From: Virgibacillus phasianinus
GTDB lineage: Bacteria > Bacillota > Bacilli > Bacillales > Amphibacillaceae
Reading direction: 5' to 3'
Assembly: GCF_002216775.1 (NCBI RefSeq)
Contig: NZ_CP022315.1
Coordinates: 2,170,001-2,234,000, forward strand
DNA: 64,000 nucleotides
Part shown: positions 42,981 through 51,922 of the stretch, one piece after another
How positions within the stretch are numbered: the first letter of the stretch is position 1
Layout: each line of letters starts with the position of its first letter
Translations under genes and position numbers: made by a program
Notes under the pieces: model-generated
The model's database searches: none
The model's input: only the letters and a program-made list of their open reading frames with translations
What the model was told of the DNA's origin: nothing

Positions 42981-44309
42981 TTGAAGTTTTGGAACAAAGG
43001 GTTAGGTATGTTATGGATAATTGGGTTAGTTCTCTTGCTGGCAGCCTGCAGCAACTCAGGATCAGGAAGTAAGGATGACGCAGGAGATAAGGCAGAAAAA
43101 GATTCATCATCTGAGCAAGATAAGGCATCTGATGAAGAAGTCACTATAGTTTATGCACGCAATGTTGATTCTACAGGTGCAATTGATCTTGTAATTGAGG
43201 CATTTGAGGAGAAGTTTCCAAATATAAATGTGAAATATCGTGAAATGCCAGCGGACAGTGGCCAAACACATGATCAATACGTAACGGCCTTTAGCGCAAA
43301 AAGTTCTGAAATCGATGTATTCAACGCCGATGTAATTTGGCCGGCAGAGTTTGCGCAGGCTGACTATGCGTTAGAGTTAGATCGCTTTATTCAAAAGGAT
43401 AATATTGATATGGATGCCTATTTTCCGGGGACGGTAGCATCTGGGAAATTTAATGGAAAACAGTGGGCAATGCCCAATTATACTGATGCCGGTGTTCTTT
43501 ACTACAGATCAGATATTGTCGATGAACCGCCAAAAACATGGGATGAATTGATCGAAATGGCAGGTAAATATCAGGGCGAAAAAGGAACAGAATTCGGCTA
43601 CATTATGCAGGCAGCACAATATGAGGGCTTAATAACCAATGCTATCGAGTATATTGCCTCTTACGGTGGCCAAATTGTTGATGAGGAAAACAATGTAGTA
43701 GCTGATAGCCCCGAGACAATTAAAGCTATTAAGAAAATGAAGGAAGTTGTAAATTCCGATTTTGTTCCAGATAACATTACAAATTTTAAAGAGGTAGATA
43801 CGGAAACAGCATATATTGAGGGTAATTCAGTGTTTGCTCGTAATTGGCCGTATATGCAAGCATCTGCAGCTGATGAGGAACGTTCAAAAATTGTTGGTAA
43901 TTCAAAAATTACCACGATGCCTGCTGGTGACGAGGGAAGCGCGTCAAGTCTAGGTGGATGGATGGCAATGATTAACCGCTATTCTGAACATCCGGAGGCT
44001 GCATGGGAATTCGTGAAATTTTTAACTGGACCAGAAGGACAGAAAATCACAGCAATTCATGGCGGACGTGCCCCAACGTTAAAAGCACTTTATGATGATC
44101 CGGAAGTGAAAGAAGCGAGTGCATTATTTGCCAATCCGGATTTTAAAAAGGTATTGGAAAATGCTGTTTCAAGACCAGTAACACCAATTTATCAGGAACT
44201 TTCTGATATTATGCAAATCGAATTATCAAGAGCATTAGCCGGGCAACAAACCGCAGAAGAAACCGCAAAAAATATGCAAATGAAGATTGAAAAAGCAATG
44301 AACGAATAA
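42981..44309 (+). CDS. Sugar ABC transporter substrate-binding lipoprotein (copy 2)
   Basis: A 442-residue paralogue of the preceding binding protein. The signal KFWNKGLGMLWIIGLVLLL ends at the lipobox LAAC. Most of the mature protein matches copy 1 (IDVFNADVIWPAEFAQADYA, GYIMQAAQYEGLITNAIEYI, SVFARNWPYMQASAADEER), with changes concentrated in surface loops and the N-terminal linker. TTG 42981 was chosen because AAAGGGGA lies 8 bases before it and it places the signal peptide correctly. Open frame upstream runs into the repeat and is not coding. A hairpin after it may lower expression of the permease genes relative to binding protein. Confidence 0.93.
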   Translation: MKFWNKGLGMLWIIGLVLLLAACSNSGSGSKDDAGDKAEKDSSSEQDKASDEEVTIVYARNVDSTGAIDLVIEAFEEKFPNINVKYREMPADSGQTHDQYVTAFSAKSSEIDVFNADVIWPAEFAQADYALELDRFIQKDNIDMDAYFPGTVASGKFNGKQWAMPNYTDAGVLYYRSDIVDEPPKTWDELIEMAGKYQGEKGTEFGYIMQAAQYEGLITNAIEYIASYGGQIVDEENNVVADSPETIKAIKKMKEVVNSDFVPDNITNFKEVDTETAYIEGNSVFARNWPYMQASAADEERSKIVGNSKITTMPAGDEGSASSLGGWMAMINRYSEHPEAAWEFVKFLTGPEGQKITAIHGGRAPTLKALYDDPEVKEASALFANPDFKKVLENAVSRPVTPIYQELSDIMQIELSRALAGQQTAEETAKNMQMKIEKAMNE

Positions 44310-44350
44310 TTTCCGTAAGGGAACGGTTGAAACTGGACAATTGAAAAGAA

Positions 44351-44388
44351 GGCAAGGTGAGAGGGGGCCCTCATCGCCTTGCCTTTTC
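44351..44388 (+). terminator. Partial terminator between binding-protein and permease genes
   Basis: GGCAAGG (44351-44357) pairs with CCTTGCC (44377-44383), with extra TGAG/CTCA pairing inside, then TTTT. It leaves about 80 bases before the permease start. This is typical of ABC operons that need more binding protein than permease. Confidence 0.7.
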
Positions 44389-44467
44389 TATAAACTATGA
44401 ACCTATGTTCCACTAAACAGGCGTCTGCGATTTTAATTTTACATATCTGTCTAATAGGAGGGAAATT

Positions 44468-45799
44468 ATGGGGGACAAGAAGAAAGCGAAGTTCCAGCTG
44501 AACGAGAAACAGCTTGGCTATGCGATGGTTATTCCTTCACTGATTTTGGTAATTGTCGTCATTCTATGGCCAGTTGCCCAGTCGTTTTGGAATAGTTTGT
44601 TTGACTACAGACTAAATGATCCCGCACGTTCTGAAACATTGCTTGGTTCAAATATTGATTTGGAGAGCTATCTCGATAACTACTTTTATATTGAGGGACA
44701 ATTGGAGGAATTAAAAGATTCAACAAAGAAGGAAGATGTAAAAGGAACAATTACTTCTATTGAAGAAGGGGTCAACAAGTATCATAGTGAATTAATCAGT
44801 GATGATGCGGTCAAGAAAAAGGTGGATAAAATCAACGAGATGCTGATGAGTTATACGCCTGTTACCAATGATGAATTGAAATATAATGAGGTAGATAATG
44901 ATTTCGCGGAAGCATATCGGTCCGCACTTGACTCATATCAAAAAGATCTGTCACAAATTGCTGAATCGATTAATGATGATGCATTAAGTGAAAAATTTAA
45001 ACAAACAGCTGGTCTGCTAGGTAGTACGAGTGAAACGATATTGGAATCGAATTTCGTTGGACTAGATAATTACATTAATTATTTCCAGGATAAACGAATG
45101 TGGAAATCCATCTGGAACACGACATTTTTTACTGTTGTTTCCGTTGCCTTTGAGTTGGTGCTGGGGCTGGCGATTGCGTTGCTCATTAACCGGGCCTTTA
45201 AAGGCAGGGGAATAATCCGGGCATCTGTGCTGATTCCATGGGCAATTCCGACAGCAGTTGCTGCAATGATGTGGGGATTCCTATATGACGGGCAATCGGG
45301 TATTGTCGCTCATTATTTGCAAGTGCTGCACCTTATTCCTGACGCTTCCTGGCTCCTGTCAACTGCGAATGGTGGTATGTTTTCAGTGATTTTGGCAGAT
45401 ATTTGGAAAACAACACCGTACATGGCTTTATTGCTTTTGGCGGGTCTGCAGACTATACCGGCTTCATTGTATGAGGCATCTGATGTAGATGGTGCAAATA
45501 AGTTTCAGCAGTTTTGGAGTATCACGTTGCCGTTGCTAAAGTCATCCATCTTAGTTGCATTACTATTCAGAACACTGGATGCATTCCGGGTGTTCGACCT
45601 CATTTATGTATTGACCGGTGGAGGACCAGCCAACGCAACTGAATCGATATCAATTTACGCATATAAAACATTGTTTGCTCAACAGAACTTCGGTGAAGGT
45701 TCAACACTTTCCGTTATTGTGTTTTTGTGTGTAGCAATTATTAGTTTTATCTATGTAAAATTAATCGGTTCAGAACTATTCGCAGGTCGTTCGAAATAA
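44468..45799 (+). CDS. Sugar ABC transporter permease with large extracytoplasmic insertion
   Basis: A 443-residue MalF-type permease, about 140 residues longer than the usual 290-310. TM1 spans about 17-40 (GYAMVIPSLILVIVVILWPV). A hydrophilic, helical, acidic stretch of about 55-195 follows, where other family members go directly to the core. Five more spans lie between 212 and 440. The cytoplasmic EAA loop reads EASDVDGANKFQQFWSITLP near 338. The insertion is on the outside by topology and might contact the binding proteins. ATG 44468 follows AGGAGGG. No ATPase gene is in the locus, so a shared MsmX-type ATPase is expected. Confidence 0.9.
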   Translation: MGDKKKAKFQLNEKQLGYAMVIPSLILVIVVILWPVAQSFWNSLFDYRLNDPARSETLLGSNIDLESYLDNYFYIEGQLEELKDSTKKEDVKGTITSIEEGVNKYHSELISDDAVKKKVDKINEMLMSYTPVTNDELKYNEVDNDFAEAYRSALDSYQKDLSQIAESINDDALSEKFKQTAGLLGSTSETILESNFVGLDNYINYFQDKRMWKSIWNTTFFTVVSVAFELVLGLAIALLINRAFKGRGIIRASVLIPWAIPTAVAAMMWGFLYDGQSGIVAHYLQVLHLIPDASWLLSTANGGMFSVILADIWKTTPYMALLLLAGLQTIPASLYEASDVDGANKFQQFWSITLPLLKSSILVALLFRTLDAFRVFDLIYVLTGGGPANATESISIYAYKTLFAQQNFGEGSTLSVIVFLCVAIISFIYVKLIGSELFAGRSK

Positions 45800-45811
45800 G
45801 GGGGGTACGAA

Positions 45812-46633
45812 ATGAAGAAGCGAGCAGGAATAGGATTTTATGTTTTTCTAGTTATATTTGTTTTTCTTGTCATGTTTCCGTTTATCTGGGTGTTTTTAAC
45901 ATCAGTTAAGCCCCCGGGTGAAATATTTTCATCATTTAAATGGTTTACCAGTAGTCCGACGCTGGAGTCGTATACGGCTGCATTGACGCACCGGCCATTG
46001 CTTCGGTATATGCTAAACAGTTTCGTTGTAGCGTCTTTAACAACTATTTTGTCACTGGCGTTTGCGTCCTTTACGGCATACGCGGTTACAAGATTGCCAA
46101 TTAAAGGTAAGGGTCTGATACTGGGGATCGTACTTGCGGCATCCATGTTTCCGCAGATTGCGATTATCTCACCAATGTTTAATTTGATTACGGGACTTGG
46201 GCTTCGAAACAGCTATTTAGGATTGGTTATTCCATATATCACAATTAGTTTACCGTTATCAATCTGGATACTCTCAACGTTTTTCCAAAAAATTCCATAT
46301 GAACTTGAAGAATCTGCTAAGCTTGATGGGGCAAGTCCATTTCAAACGTTCAGGAAAGTTATTTTCCCACTAGCGACACCGGGAATCTTTACTACTGGAA
46401 TTCTGGTATTTATTGCCGCCTGGAATGAATATTTATTTGCGTTAACAATTAACACTGCGGATAATTGGCGGACAGTGCCAGTCGGTATCTCACTCTATCA
46501 GAGTCAGTTTTCCATTCCGTGGGGGGATATCTCTGCGGCAACCGTTATTGTTACCATTCCAATCGTAATTTTGGTACTCATTTTCCAAAAACGGATTGTA
46601 TCTGGTCTGACTTCAGGGTCTGTTAAAGAATAA
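45812..46633 (+). CDS. Sugar ABC transporter permease (MalG-type)
   Basis: A 273-residue permease with six spans, starting YVFLVIFVFLVMFPFIWVFL. The EAA loop reads EESAKLDGASPFQTFRKVIF near 195. FIAAWNEYLFALTIN near 220 is the family's last periplasmic/TM region. It pairs with the MalF-type protein 12 bases upstream to form the membrane channel. The ATG follows GGGGGGTACG. Substrate is inferred to be a sugar, glycoside or polyol from the neighbouring enzymes. Confidence 0.93.
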   Translation: MKKRAGIGFYVFLVIFVFLVMFPFIWVFLTSVKPPGEIFSSFKWFTSSPTLESYTAALTHRPLLRYMLNSFVVASLTTILSLAFASFTAYAVTRLPIKGKGLILGIVLAASMFPQIAIISPMFNLITGLGLRNSYLGLVIPYITISLPLSIWILSTFFQKIPYELEESAKLDGASPFQTFRKVIFPLATPGIFTTGILVFIAAWNEYLFALTINTADNWRTVPVGISLYQSQFSIPWGDISAATVIVTIPIVILVLIFQKRIVSGLTSGSVKE

Positions 46634-46689
46634 GGCTGTTTATGCATAGTTTGTTGTAATATCACTGCAGTTGATACTGCGACGTAACT

Positions 46690-47075
46690 AAAAATCATGT
46701 TTGGTGGCCTAGCGACCGCTACGGAAAAACACTGCGCTTTCCGTGGGCAGCTGATGAGCCTCCTCGAGCTTACGCTCTGTGGGGTCTCATCGAGGCTTCT
46801 GCTCCCACAGGAGTCTCCGTGTTTTTCCTCCGCTAAGACGGGACTTGGCAACGATATCTGCTTATCCACTAATACGATGGTGTGTCTTAAGACCCCGCAG
46901 AGTGGGCGATGATGAGGGCCAACTAAAATCGCCCTTTGCGGGCAACGTTGGCATACCCCTTGCCGGGGCAAGGAGGCTTAAGCCGTGCCCGCGGAAAGCA
47001 ACGGTCCGCAGCGGAAAACAACCCAGCGCATACGTCGCGGTTTATGGATTTTGTGTCAAAAACAATAATTTAGAA
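46690..47075. repeat. Large foldback repeat, family 2, intact copy
   Basis: This GC-richer non-coding block fills most of the 481 bases between the permease and oxidoreductase genes. GCGCTTTCCGTGGGC near 46734 is the inverted partner of GCCCGCGGAAAGC near 46987. Between them lie TCCTCGAGCTTACGCTC, GGAGTCTCCGTGTTTTTCC and GACCCCGCAGAGTGGG. The right edge ends GGATTTTGTGTCAAAAACAA. Overlapping open frames in it are structure artefacts. The segment 46733-46914 matches a copy split by an IS110 element near 56.7-58.7 kb. Confidence 0.85.
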
Positions 47076-47114
47076 ATCAGCCAAGAATAATAATGATAAA
47101 AGGATGATGAATAA

Positions 47115-48194
47115 ATGGAAAAAGTACATGTAGCGATTATTGGATGTGGCGGTATTGCGAATGGCAAGCATCTGCCAAGTTTAAAAAAAGTAGAACAGGT
47201 TGAATTGGTGGCGTTTTGTGATACAGATGTGCAGAAGGCCCAAGCTGCCAAAGACGCGTATGGTACTGCTGATGCAATGGTATATCAGGATTATCAGGAA
47301 TTGCTGAAGGACGCTTCGATTGATGTGGTTCATGTTTGTACACCAAACATTTCACATGCGGAAATTTCCATTGCTGCAATGAAGGAAGACAAACATGTGA
47401 TGTGTGAAAAGCCGATGGCAAAATCATCTGAAGAAGCAAAACAAATGGTTGCCGCTGCTGAAGAAACAGGTAAGAAGCTGACAATCGGGTACCAGAATCG
47501 CTTCAGGCAGGATAGCCAATATTTACGTAAGGTCTGCCAACGTGGGGATTTAGGTGATGTCTATTTCGCTAAAGCACATGCGATCAGGCGTCGTGCTGTA
47601 CCTACATGGGGTGTATTTTTAGATGAAGAAAAGCAGGGTGGTGGACCATTAATTGATATCGGGACACATGCACTCGATTTAACTTTATGGATGATGGATA
47701 ACTATAAACCGAAATCCGTGATGGGATCAACCTTTCATAAATTGGGTGAGCGTAAAAATGCTGCAAACGCTTGGGGACCATGGGATCCGGAAAAATTCAC
47801 GGTTGAGGATTCTGCATTTGGATTTATTACGATGGAAAACGGTGCAACCATTGTGCTTGAGTCCAGCTGGGCATTAAACTCATTGGAAGTTGACGAGGCA
47901 AAGTGCTCGCTTAGTGGTACAGTAGGCGGCGCTGATATGAAGGATGGATTGCGCATTAATGGGGAAGAGTTTGGCAAGCTTTATACAACAAATGTAGAAC
48001 TGGAAAATGGCGGTGTTGCTTTTTATGATGGCAACGATGAAACGGATGCAGATCTTGAGGCTAGACTTTGGATTGAAAGCCTGTTAAATAATACAGAGGC
48101 GACTGTTAAGCCAAAAGAGGCACTTGTTGTCACACAAATTCTGGAGGCAATCTATGAATCTGCCAGAACAGGAAAAGCCGTTTATTTCGATTAA
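47115..48194 (+). CDS. Gfo/Idh/MocA-family oxidoreductase 1
   Basis: A 359-residue NAD(P) sugar oxidoreductase. The Rossmann motif is VAIIGCGGIANGKHLPSL (residues 6-23), and the conserved EKP is in HVMCEKPMAKSSEE near 95. The C-terminal domain has GGGPLIDIGTHALDLTLW near 178, containing the catalytic D-x-x-x-H pattern, and a family stretch WGPWDPEKFTVEDSAFGFI. It resembles oxidoreductase 3 at 50865 along its length. Members oxidise sugars or glycosides at C3 or other positions and pass the hydride to NAD. ATG 47115 follows AAAAGGATGA. Confidence 0.9.
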   Translation: MEKVHVAIIGCGGIANGKHLPSLKKVEQVELVAFCDTDVQKAQAAKDAYGTADAMVYQDYQELLKDASIDVVHVCTPNISHAEISIAAMKEDKHVMCEKPMAKSSEEAKQMVAAAEETGKKLTIGYQNRFRQDSQYLRKVCQRGDLGDVYFAKAHAIRRRAVPTWGVFLDEEKQGGGPLIDIGTHALDLTLWMMDNYKPKSVMGSTFHKLGERKNAANAWGPWDPEKFTVEDSAFGFITMENGATIVLESSWALNSLEVDEAKCSLSGTVGGADMKDGLRINGEEFGKLYTTNVELENGGVAFYDGNDETDADLEARLWIESLLNNTEATVKPKEALVVTQILEAIYESARTGKAVYFD

Positions 48195-48209
48195 GGGGGT
48201 ATCAGGGCA

Positions 48210-49205
48210 ATGAATGTAGCGTTGTTAAGCAGATGGCATGTTCATGCAGATGATTATGCCCGTGCGGTTCATGAAAACGATCAATTAACCATTGGACTTG
48301 TCTGGGACGAGGATGCAAAACGTGGTGAGGAATGGGCTAGAGAGCTTGGTGTACCGTTTGAATGTAATTTAGAGGCAGTATTATCCAATCCCGAAATAGA
48401 TGCGGTCGTAGTAAGCACACCAACCAATTTGCATAAGGAAATTATCCTGGCTGCGGCCAGTCATAACAAACACATTTTTACTGAAAAGGTATTAGATTTT
48501 ACCGTTCAGGACTGCGAGGAAATTTATGAAGCAGTGGATGCACATGACGTTATGTTGATGGTTTCCTTGCCACGTTTAACGGAAAAAGAATTTTTGGCTG
48601 CGGAAAGAGCGCTGGCAGAAGGATGGCTCGGCAAGTTAACGATGATTCGATGTCGTCTCGCCCATAATGGTGCTGTCTTATATGATGGGAAAACAGAAGG
48701 GTGGTTACCGGCCCGTTTTTTTAATAAACAGCAAACAGGTGGCGGAGCGCTGATTGATCTTGGTGCACATCCGATTTATCTAACCAATCGGCTTGCCGGA
48801 AAAGCGCAGGCTGTCAGTGCCCGGTTGAAAAGAAGCAATCCAAATGAGGTTGATGAAAGTGGCGCTGTTCTGGTTGACTATCAATCTGGTGCACTTGGAA
48901 TCATAGAGACTAGTTTTTTATCACATGGGAGCCCGTTTCAACTGGAGTTATATGGAACAGAGGGAACCTTACTCTGCAGGAACGGTTCGATTCAAATGAC
49001 AAGCATGCATCATGGTAACGGTGAATGGATAAATATGGAGAGTGATTTACCTGATGTGTCCACGCCAATGGAGCAATGGGTAGCACAAATCAGTGAAGGT
49101 GTAATGCCGACCATTACCAGGGAAGATGTGATTCAATTAACCAAAATAAATGATGGTGCAGCGCTGTCTGATCTTGAGGGACGCCGTGTCGTTTTTGAAC
49201 TTTAA
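48210..49205 (+). CDS. Gfo/Idh/MocA-family oxidoreductase 2
   Basis: A 331-residue member, divergent from its two neighbours. Its start MNVALLSRWHVHADDYARAV lacks the usual GxGxxG loop of the Rossmann fold; VVVSTPTNLHKEII and the EK-motif (HIFTEKVLDFTVQD, with valine instead of proline) follow. The C-terminal domain keeps GGGALIDLGAHPIYLTNRLA, with the catalytic D-x-x-x-H pattern. The changed nucleotide loop may mean different cofactor handling, such as tightly bound NAD. It lies 15 bases after oxidoreductase 1 behind AAGGGGGTATC and is part of the operon. Confidence 0.85.
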   Translation: MNVALLSRWHVHADDYARAVHENDQLTIGLVWDEDAKRGEEWARELGVPFECNLEAVLSNPEIDAVVVSTPTNLHKEIILAAASHNKHIFTEKVLDFTVQDCEEIYEAVDAHDVMLMVSLPRLTEKEFLAAERALAEGWLGKLTMIRCRLAHNGAVLYDGKTEGWLPARFFNKQQTGGGALIDLGAHPIYLTNRLAGKAQAVSARLKRSNPNEVDESGAVLVDYQSGALGIIETSFLSHGSPFQLELYGTEGTLLCRNGSIQMTSMHHGNGEWINMESDLPDVSTPMEQWVAQISEGVMPTITREDVIQLTKINDGAALSDLEGRRVVFEL

Positions 49206-49225
49206 CAGGGAGTATAAATCTTTAT

Positions 49226-49291
49226 CGATATAAAAGAATCTAAGGCTTTCAAGGGTATTAGTTCTTGTCAAAAAGCCCAGATTTTCTTAAG
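49226..49291 (+). repeat. Hairpin repeat, family 3, copy F
   Basis: GATATAAAAGAATCTAAGG, then TATTAGTTCTTGTCAAAAAG, then CCCAGATTTTCTTAAG. It lies in the gap between oxidoreductase 2 and the sugar isomerase gene. Confidence 0.6.
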
Positions 49292-49343
49292 TAACAGTTT
49301 TAGAAATCTATCGAGAGGAGAATAGCTTATCCAAAACATAGGT

Positions 49344-50081
49344 TTGCAATTGTATTCTGTCCGGGAGGCGGCTGAGAAGGACTTTTTGGGAACGGTCCGA
49401 AAAGTTGCTGACATGGGCTATGATGCTGTTCAGTTTGCAGGTTTTTTTGGAACACCAGCAAGTGTGGTCAAGCGCACTTTGAATGAAAAAGGTATTCGTG
49501 TGGCGGGGAGTCATACAGGTCTGGATCTTTTAACAGATGATAAATTAAAAGAAACGATCCTGTATAATAAAAAGATTAATAATGACTTACTCATTTGTCC
49601 GTATTTGCCTGAGGAAAAACGGAATTCGCGCGATGCTTATCAGCGGACAGCGGAACAGTTTAATGAGATCGGACGAATTTGTCAGCAGAATGGGATGAGA
49701 TTCGCATACCACAACCATAATTTTGAATTTGAAACATTCAGTGGTGTTACTGGATTTGAGTTACTTTTTGGTGAAACAGATACAGAACTGGTTAAAATGG
49801 AACTTGATTGTTTTTGGGCAAATTATGCGGGCTACCGTGCAGAGTCAATTATTGAAAAATACGGTAACCGGGTTGTATCGTTGCATATGAAGGATATGAA
49901 TCAGGGCAAGAAAAGTATTGAAATTGGAGCAGGTACGCTTGATATTGCTGGGCTTATACATACTGCTAAGAATCAGGGTGTGAGTTGGTTAGTGGTTGAA
50001 CAGGAAGATTTCGATCGCGATCCAATGGACTGTGCGAAAACCAACCAGGACAATTTGCGTACGCTGCTTACTACAAATTAG
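49344..50081 (+). CDS. Sugar phosphate isomerase/epimerase-fold protein (start codon unusual)
   Basis: At least 245 residues of an AP endonuclease family 2 TIM barrel. QLYSVREAAEKDFLGTVRKV starts the domain; the metal site is shown by HTGLDLLTDD, RFAYHNHNFEFE, VKMELDCFWANYAG (Glu/Asp) and VVSLHMKDMNQGK, with EQEDFDRDPMDCAK near the end. The first usual start, TTG 49344, lies 24 bases after the ribosome site GAGAGGAGAA and removes part of strand 1. In-frame residues IQNIGLQLYSVRE, expected by homology, would start at ATC 49329, at proper spacing. Either a non-standard start or a point mutation is likely. Role probably epimerase or isomerase/lyase of a keto-sugar. Confidence 0.85.
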   Translation: MQLYSVREAAEKDFLGTVRKVADMGYDAVQFAGFFGTPASVVKRTLNEKGIRVAGSHTGLDLLTDDKLKETILYNKKINNDLLICPYLPEEKRNSRDAYQRTAEQFNEIGRICQQNGMRFAYHNHNFEFETFSGVTGFELLFGETDTELVKMELDCFWANYAGYRAESIIEKYGNRVVSLHMKDMNQGKKSIEIGAGTLDIAGLIHTAKNQGVSWLVVEQEDFDRDPMDCAKTNQDNLRTLLTTN

Positions 50082-50093
50082 GAGTGAAATGAA

Positions 50094-50813
50094 ATGAATG
50101 TAACAGTATGGAATGAATATCGTCATGAAAAGGAAAATTCGGTAGTTGCCGATATCTATCCAAAAGGAATACATGGGGCAATTGCTGATTTCCTGCAGAA
50201 GGAAGGATTGAATACACGGACTGCGACGTTAGATGAACCGGAGCATGGATTAACGGAAGAAGTGCTTGATCATACAGATGTACTTGTCTGGTGGGGTCAT
50301 AAAGCACATAACGAGGTTACGGAAGAAGTAGCGGAGCGGGTAAAGCAGCGCGTACTAGATGGCATGGGCCTAGTTGTACTGCATTCTGGACATTTTTCTA
50401 AAGTATTTCAAAAGTTAATGGGAACCGGTTGCGATTTAAAGTGGCGCGAGGCAGATGAAAAAGAACGTCTTTGGGTTGTGGACCCGAGTCACCCAATTAC
50501 AGAAGGACTTGGCCAATACATTGAACTCGAAAAAGAAGAGATGTATGGGGAACATTTTGATATACCTGCACCAGATCAATTAATATTTGTCAGCTGGTTT
50601 GAAGGCGGCGAAGTGTTCCGCAGCGGAGCAACGTTTACTCGTGGAAGAGGAAAGATATTCTACTTCAGGCCGGGTCATGAAACATATCCTACTTATTATA
50701 ATAAGGAAATTCAACAGGTTATTAAAAACGGTGTTAAATGGGTGAAAAATACCAATACACCTAAGCATGTCTACGGAAATGCCAAACCACTGGAGGAAAT
50801 TAAATCGAAATAG
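50094..50813 (+). CDS. ThuA-like protein
   Basis: A 239-residue ThuA family protein with a class I glutamine amidotransferase-like fold. Family stretches are [20 protein letters not shown] at the start, [14 protein letters not shown] near 65, [14 protein letters not shown] near 97, and [15 protein letters not shown] near 190. ThuA proteins are found with Gfo/Idh/MocA dehydrogenases in trehalose and other disaccharide pathways, where the sugar is oxidised to a 3-keto form. ThuA's precise role is not settled. It starts 12 bases after the isomerase gene, behind TAGGAGTG. Confidence 0.88.
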   Translation: MNVTVWNEYRHEKENSVVADIYPKGIHGAIADFLQKEGLNTRTATLDEPEHGLTEEVLDHTDVLVWWGHKAHNEVTEEVAERVKQRVLDGMGLVVLHSGHFSKVFQKLMGTGCDLKWREADEKERLWVVDPSHPITEGLGQYIELEKEEMYGEHFDIPAPDQLIFVSWFEGGEVFRSGATFTRGRGKIFYFRPGHETYPTYYNKEIQQVIKNGVKWVKNTNTPKHVYGNAKPLEEIKSK

Positions 50814-50864
50814 GTTTTGGTGATACCAGCATTTAGCTGGTGTCACATTAAAGGGGGTAGTAAA

Positions 50865-51905
50865 GTGGCCAAATTAAAGATGGGGATCATTGGAGCAGGA
50901 GGAATTGCGCAGGACCGGCATATTCCGGCATATCTAAACTTGCAGGATGAAGTGGAGCTTACGGCTGTGCAAGATTTAAATGTTGAACGTGCACAGGAAG
51001 TAGCGGATAAGTTTACCATTCCACTTGTGTTTCAGGATTACAAGGACTTGTTTGCACAGGTTGATGCAGTGACAATCTGCACACCAAATAAGTTTCATTC
51101 AGAAATTGCCATTCAGGCGCTTGAAGCAGGGGTTCATGTATTATGCGAAAAACCAATGGCAATTACCGCGAAGGAATGCAAAGAAATGATTGCAGCATCA
51201 GAAAAAGCAAATAAGCAGTTATCGATTGGCTTCCATTATCGCCATACACAGGAGGCACGTGTTGCAAAGCAAGCTATTATCAACGGGGAGATTGGTGATC
51301 CATTAGTATGCCGAATGCGGGCAATGCGACGCCGAAAGGTTCCTGGCTGGGGCGTTTTTACCAATAAGGAACTGCAGGGTGGAGGCAGTTTGATTGATTG
51401 GGGCTGTCATTTTCTTGATTTATCGCTTTGGTTACTTGGCAATCCAAAGCCAGTTGAGGTAATGGGCACAACATATAATCGCTTGAGTAAAACACCTAAT
51501 CAATTAAACGAATGGGGTGTTTTTGACCATGAAACGTTTGATGTGGATGACCACGTAACAGGCTATATTACATTTGAAAATGGCGTATCACTGATGCTGG
51601 AATGCTCTTGGTCAGCAAATATTAAAGAAGATGAAACTAGCTTAAGCATTTCGGGTGTTGATGGTGGACTAAGTGTCTATCCGTTTGAGTTGTATCAGGC
51701 CAAATATGGGACGTTCTTTAATGGAGAGGCGAAATTTGCTTCCGATGCTGATCAGGCAGGACTTTTACAAGCACAAAATTTCGTTGCTAGCTGTCTTGGG
51801 GAAGCGGAATTAATTGTGAAGCCTAAGCAGGCTTTGCAAGTGACCAGGCTGATGGAGGCTATTTATTTAAGCAGTGAAACGGGACGAAGTGTAAGATTAG
51901 ATTAA
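50865..51905 (+). CDS. Gfo/Idh/MocA-family oxidoreductase 3
   Basis: A 346-residue oxidoreductase. The Rossmann loop is LKMGIIGAGGIAQDRHIPAY, the EKP motif is HVLCEKPMAITAKE, and the catalytic region is GGGSLIDWGCHFLDLSLWLL. Its middle (WGVFDHETFDVDDHVTGYI) parallels oxidoreductase 1, so the two are probably an old duplication with different substrates. GTG 50865 was chosen because AAAGGGGGTAG precedes it by 7 bases. It follows the ThuA gene by 51 bases in the same direction. Confidence 0.9.
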   Translation: MAKLKMGIIGAGGIAQDRHIPAYLNLQDEVELTAVQDLNVERAQEVADKFTIPLVFQDYKDLFAQVDAVTICTPNKFHSEIAIQALEAGVHVLCEKPMAITAKECKEMIAASEKANKQLSIGFHYRHTQEARVAKQAIINGEIGDPLVCRMRAMRRRKVPGWGVFTNKELQGGGSLIDWGCHFLDLSLWLLGNPKPVEVMGTTYNRLSKTPNQLNEWGVFDHETFDVDDHVTGYITFENGVSLMLECSWSANIKEDETSLSISGVDGGLSVYPFELYQAKYGTFFNGEAKFASDADQAGLLQAQNFVASCLGEAELIVKPKQALQVTRLMEAIYLSSETGRSVRLD

Positions 51906-51922
51906 AAATAGGGGTGATACAT

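Noticed and set aside
46504-47090. Open frames of 70-155 codons between permease and oxidoreductase genes
   Set aside because: They overlap on both strands within a GC-richer foldback repeat, and no recognisable protein sequence is seen.
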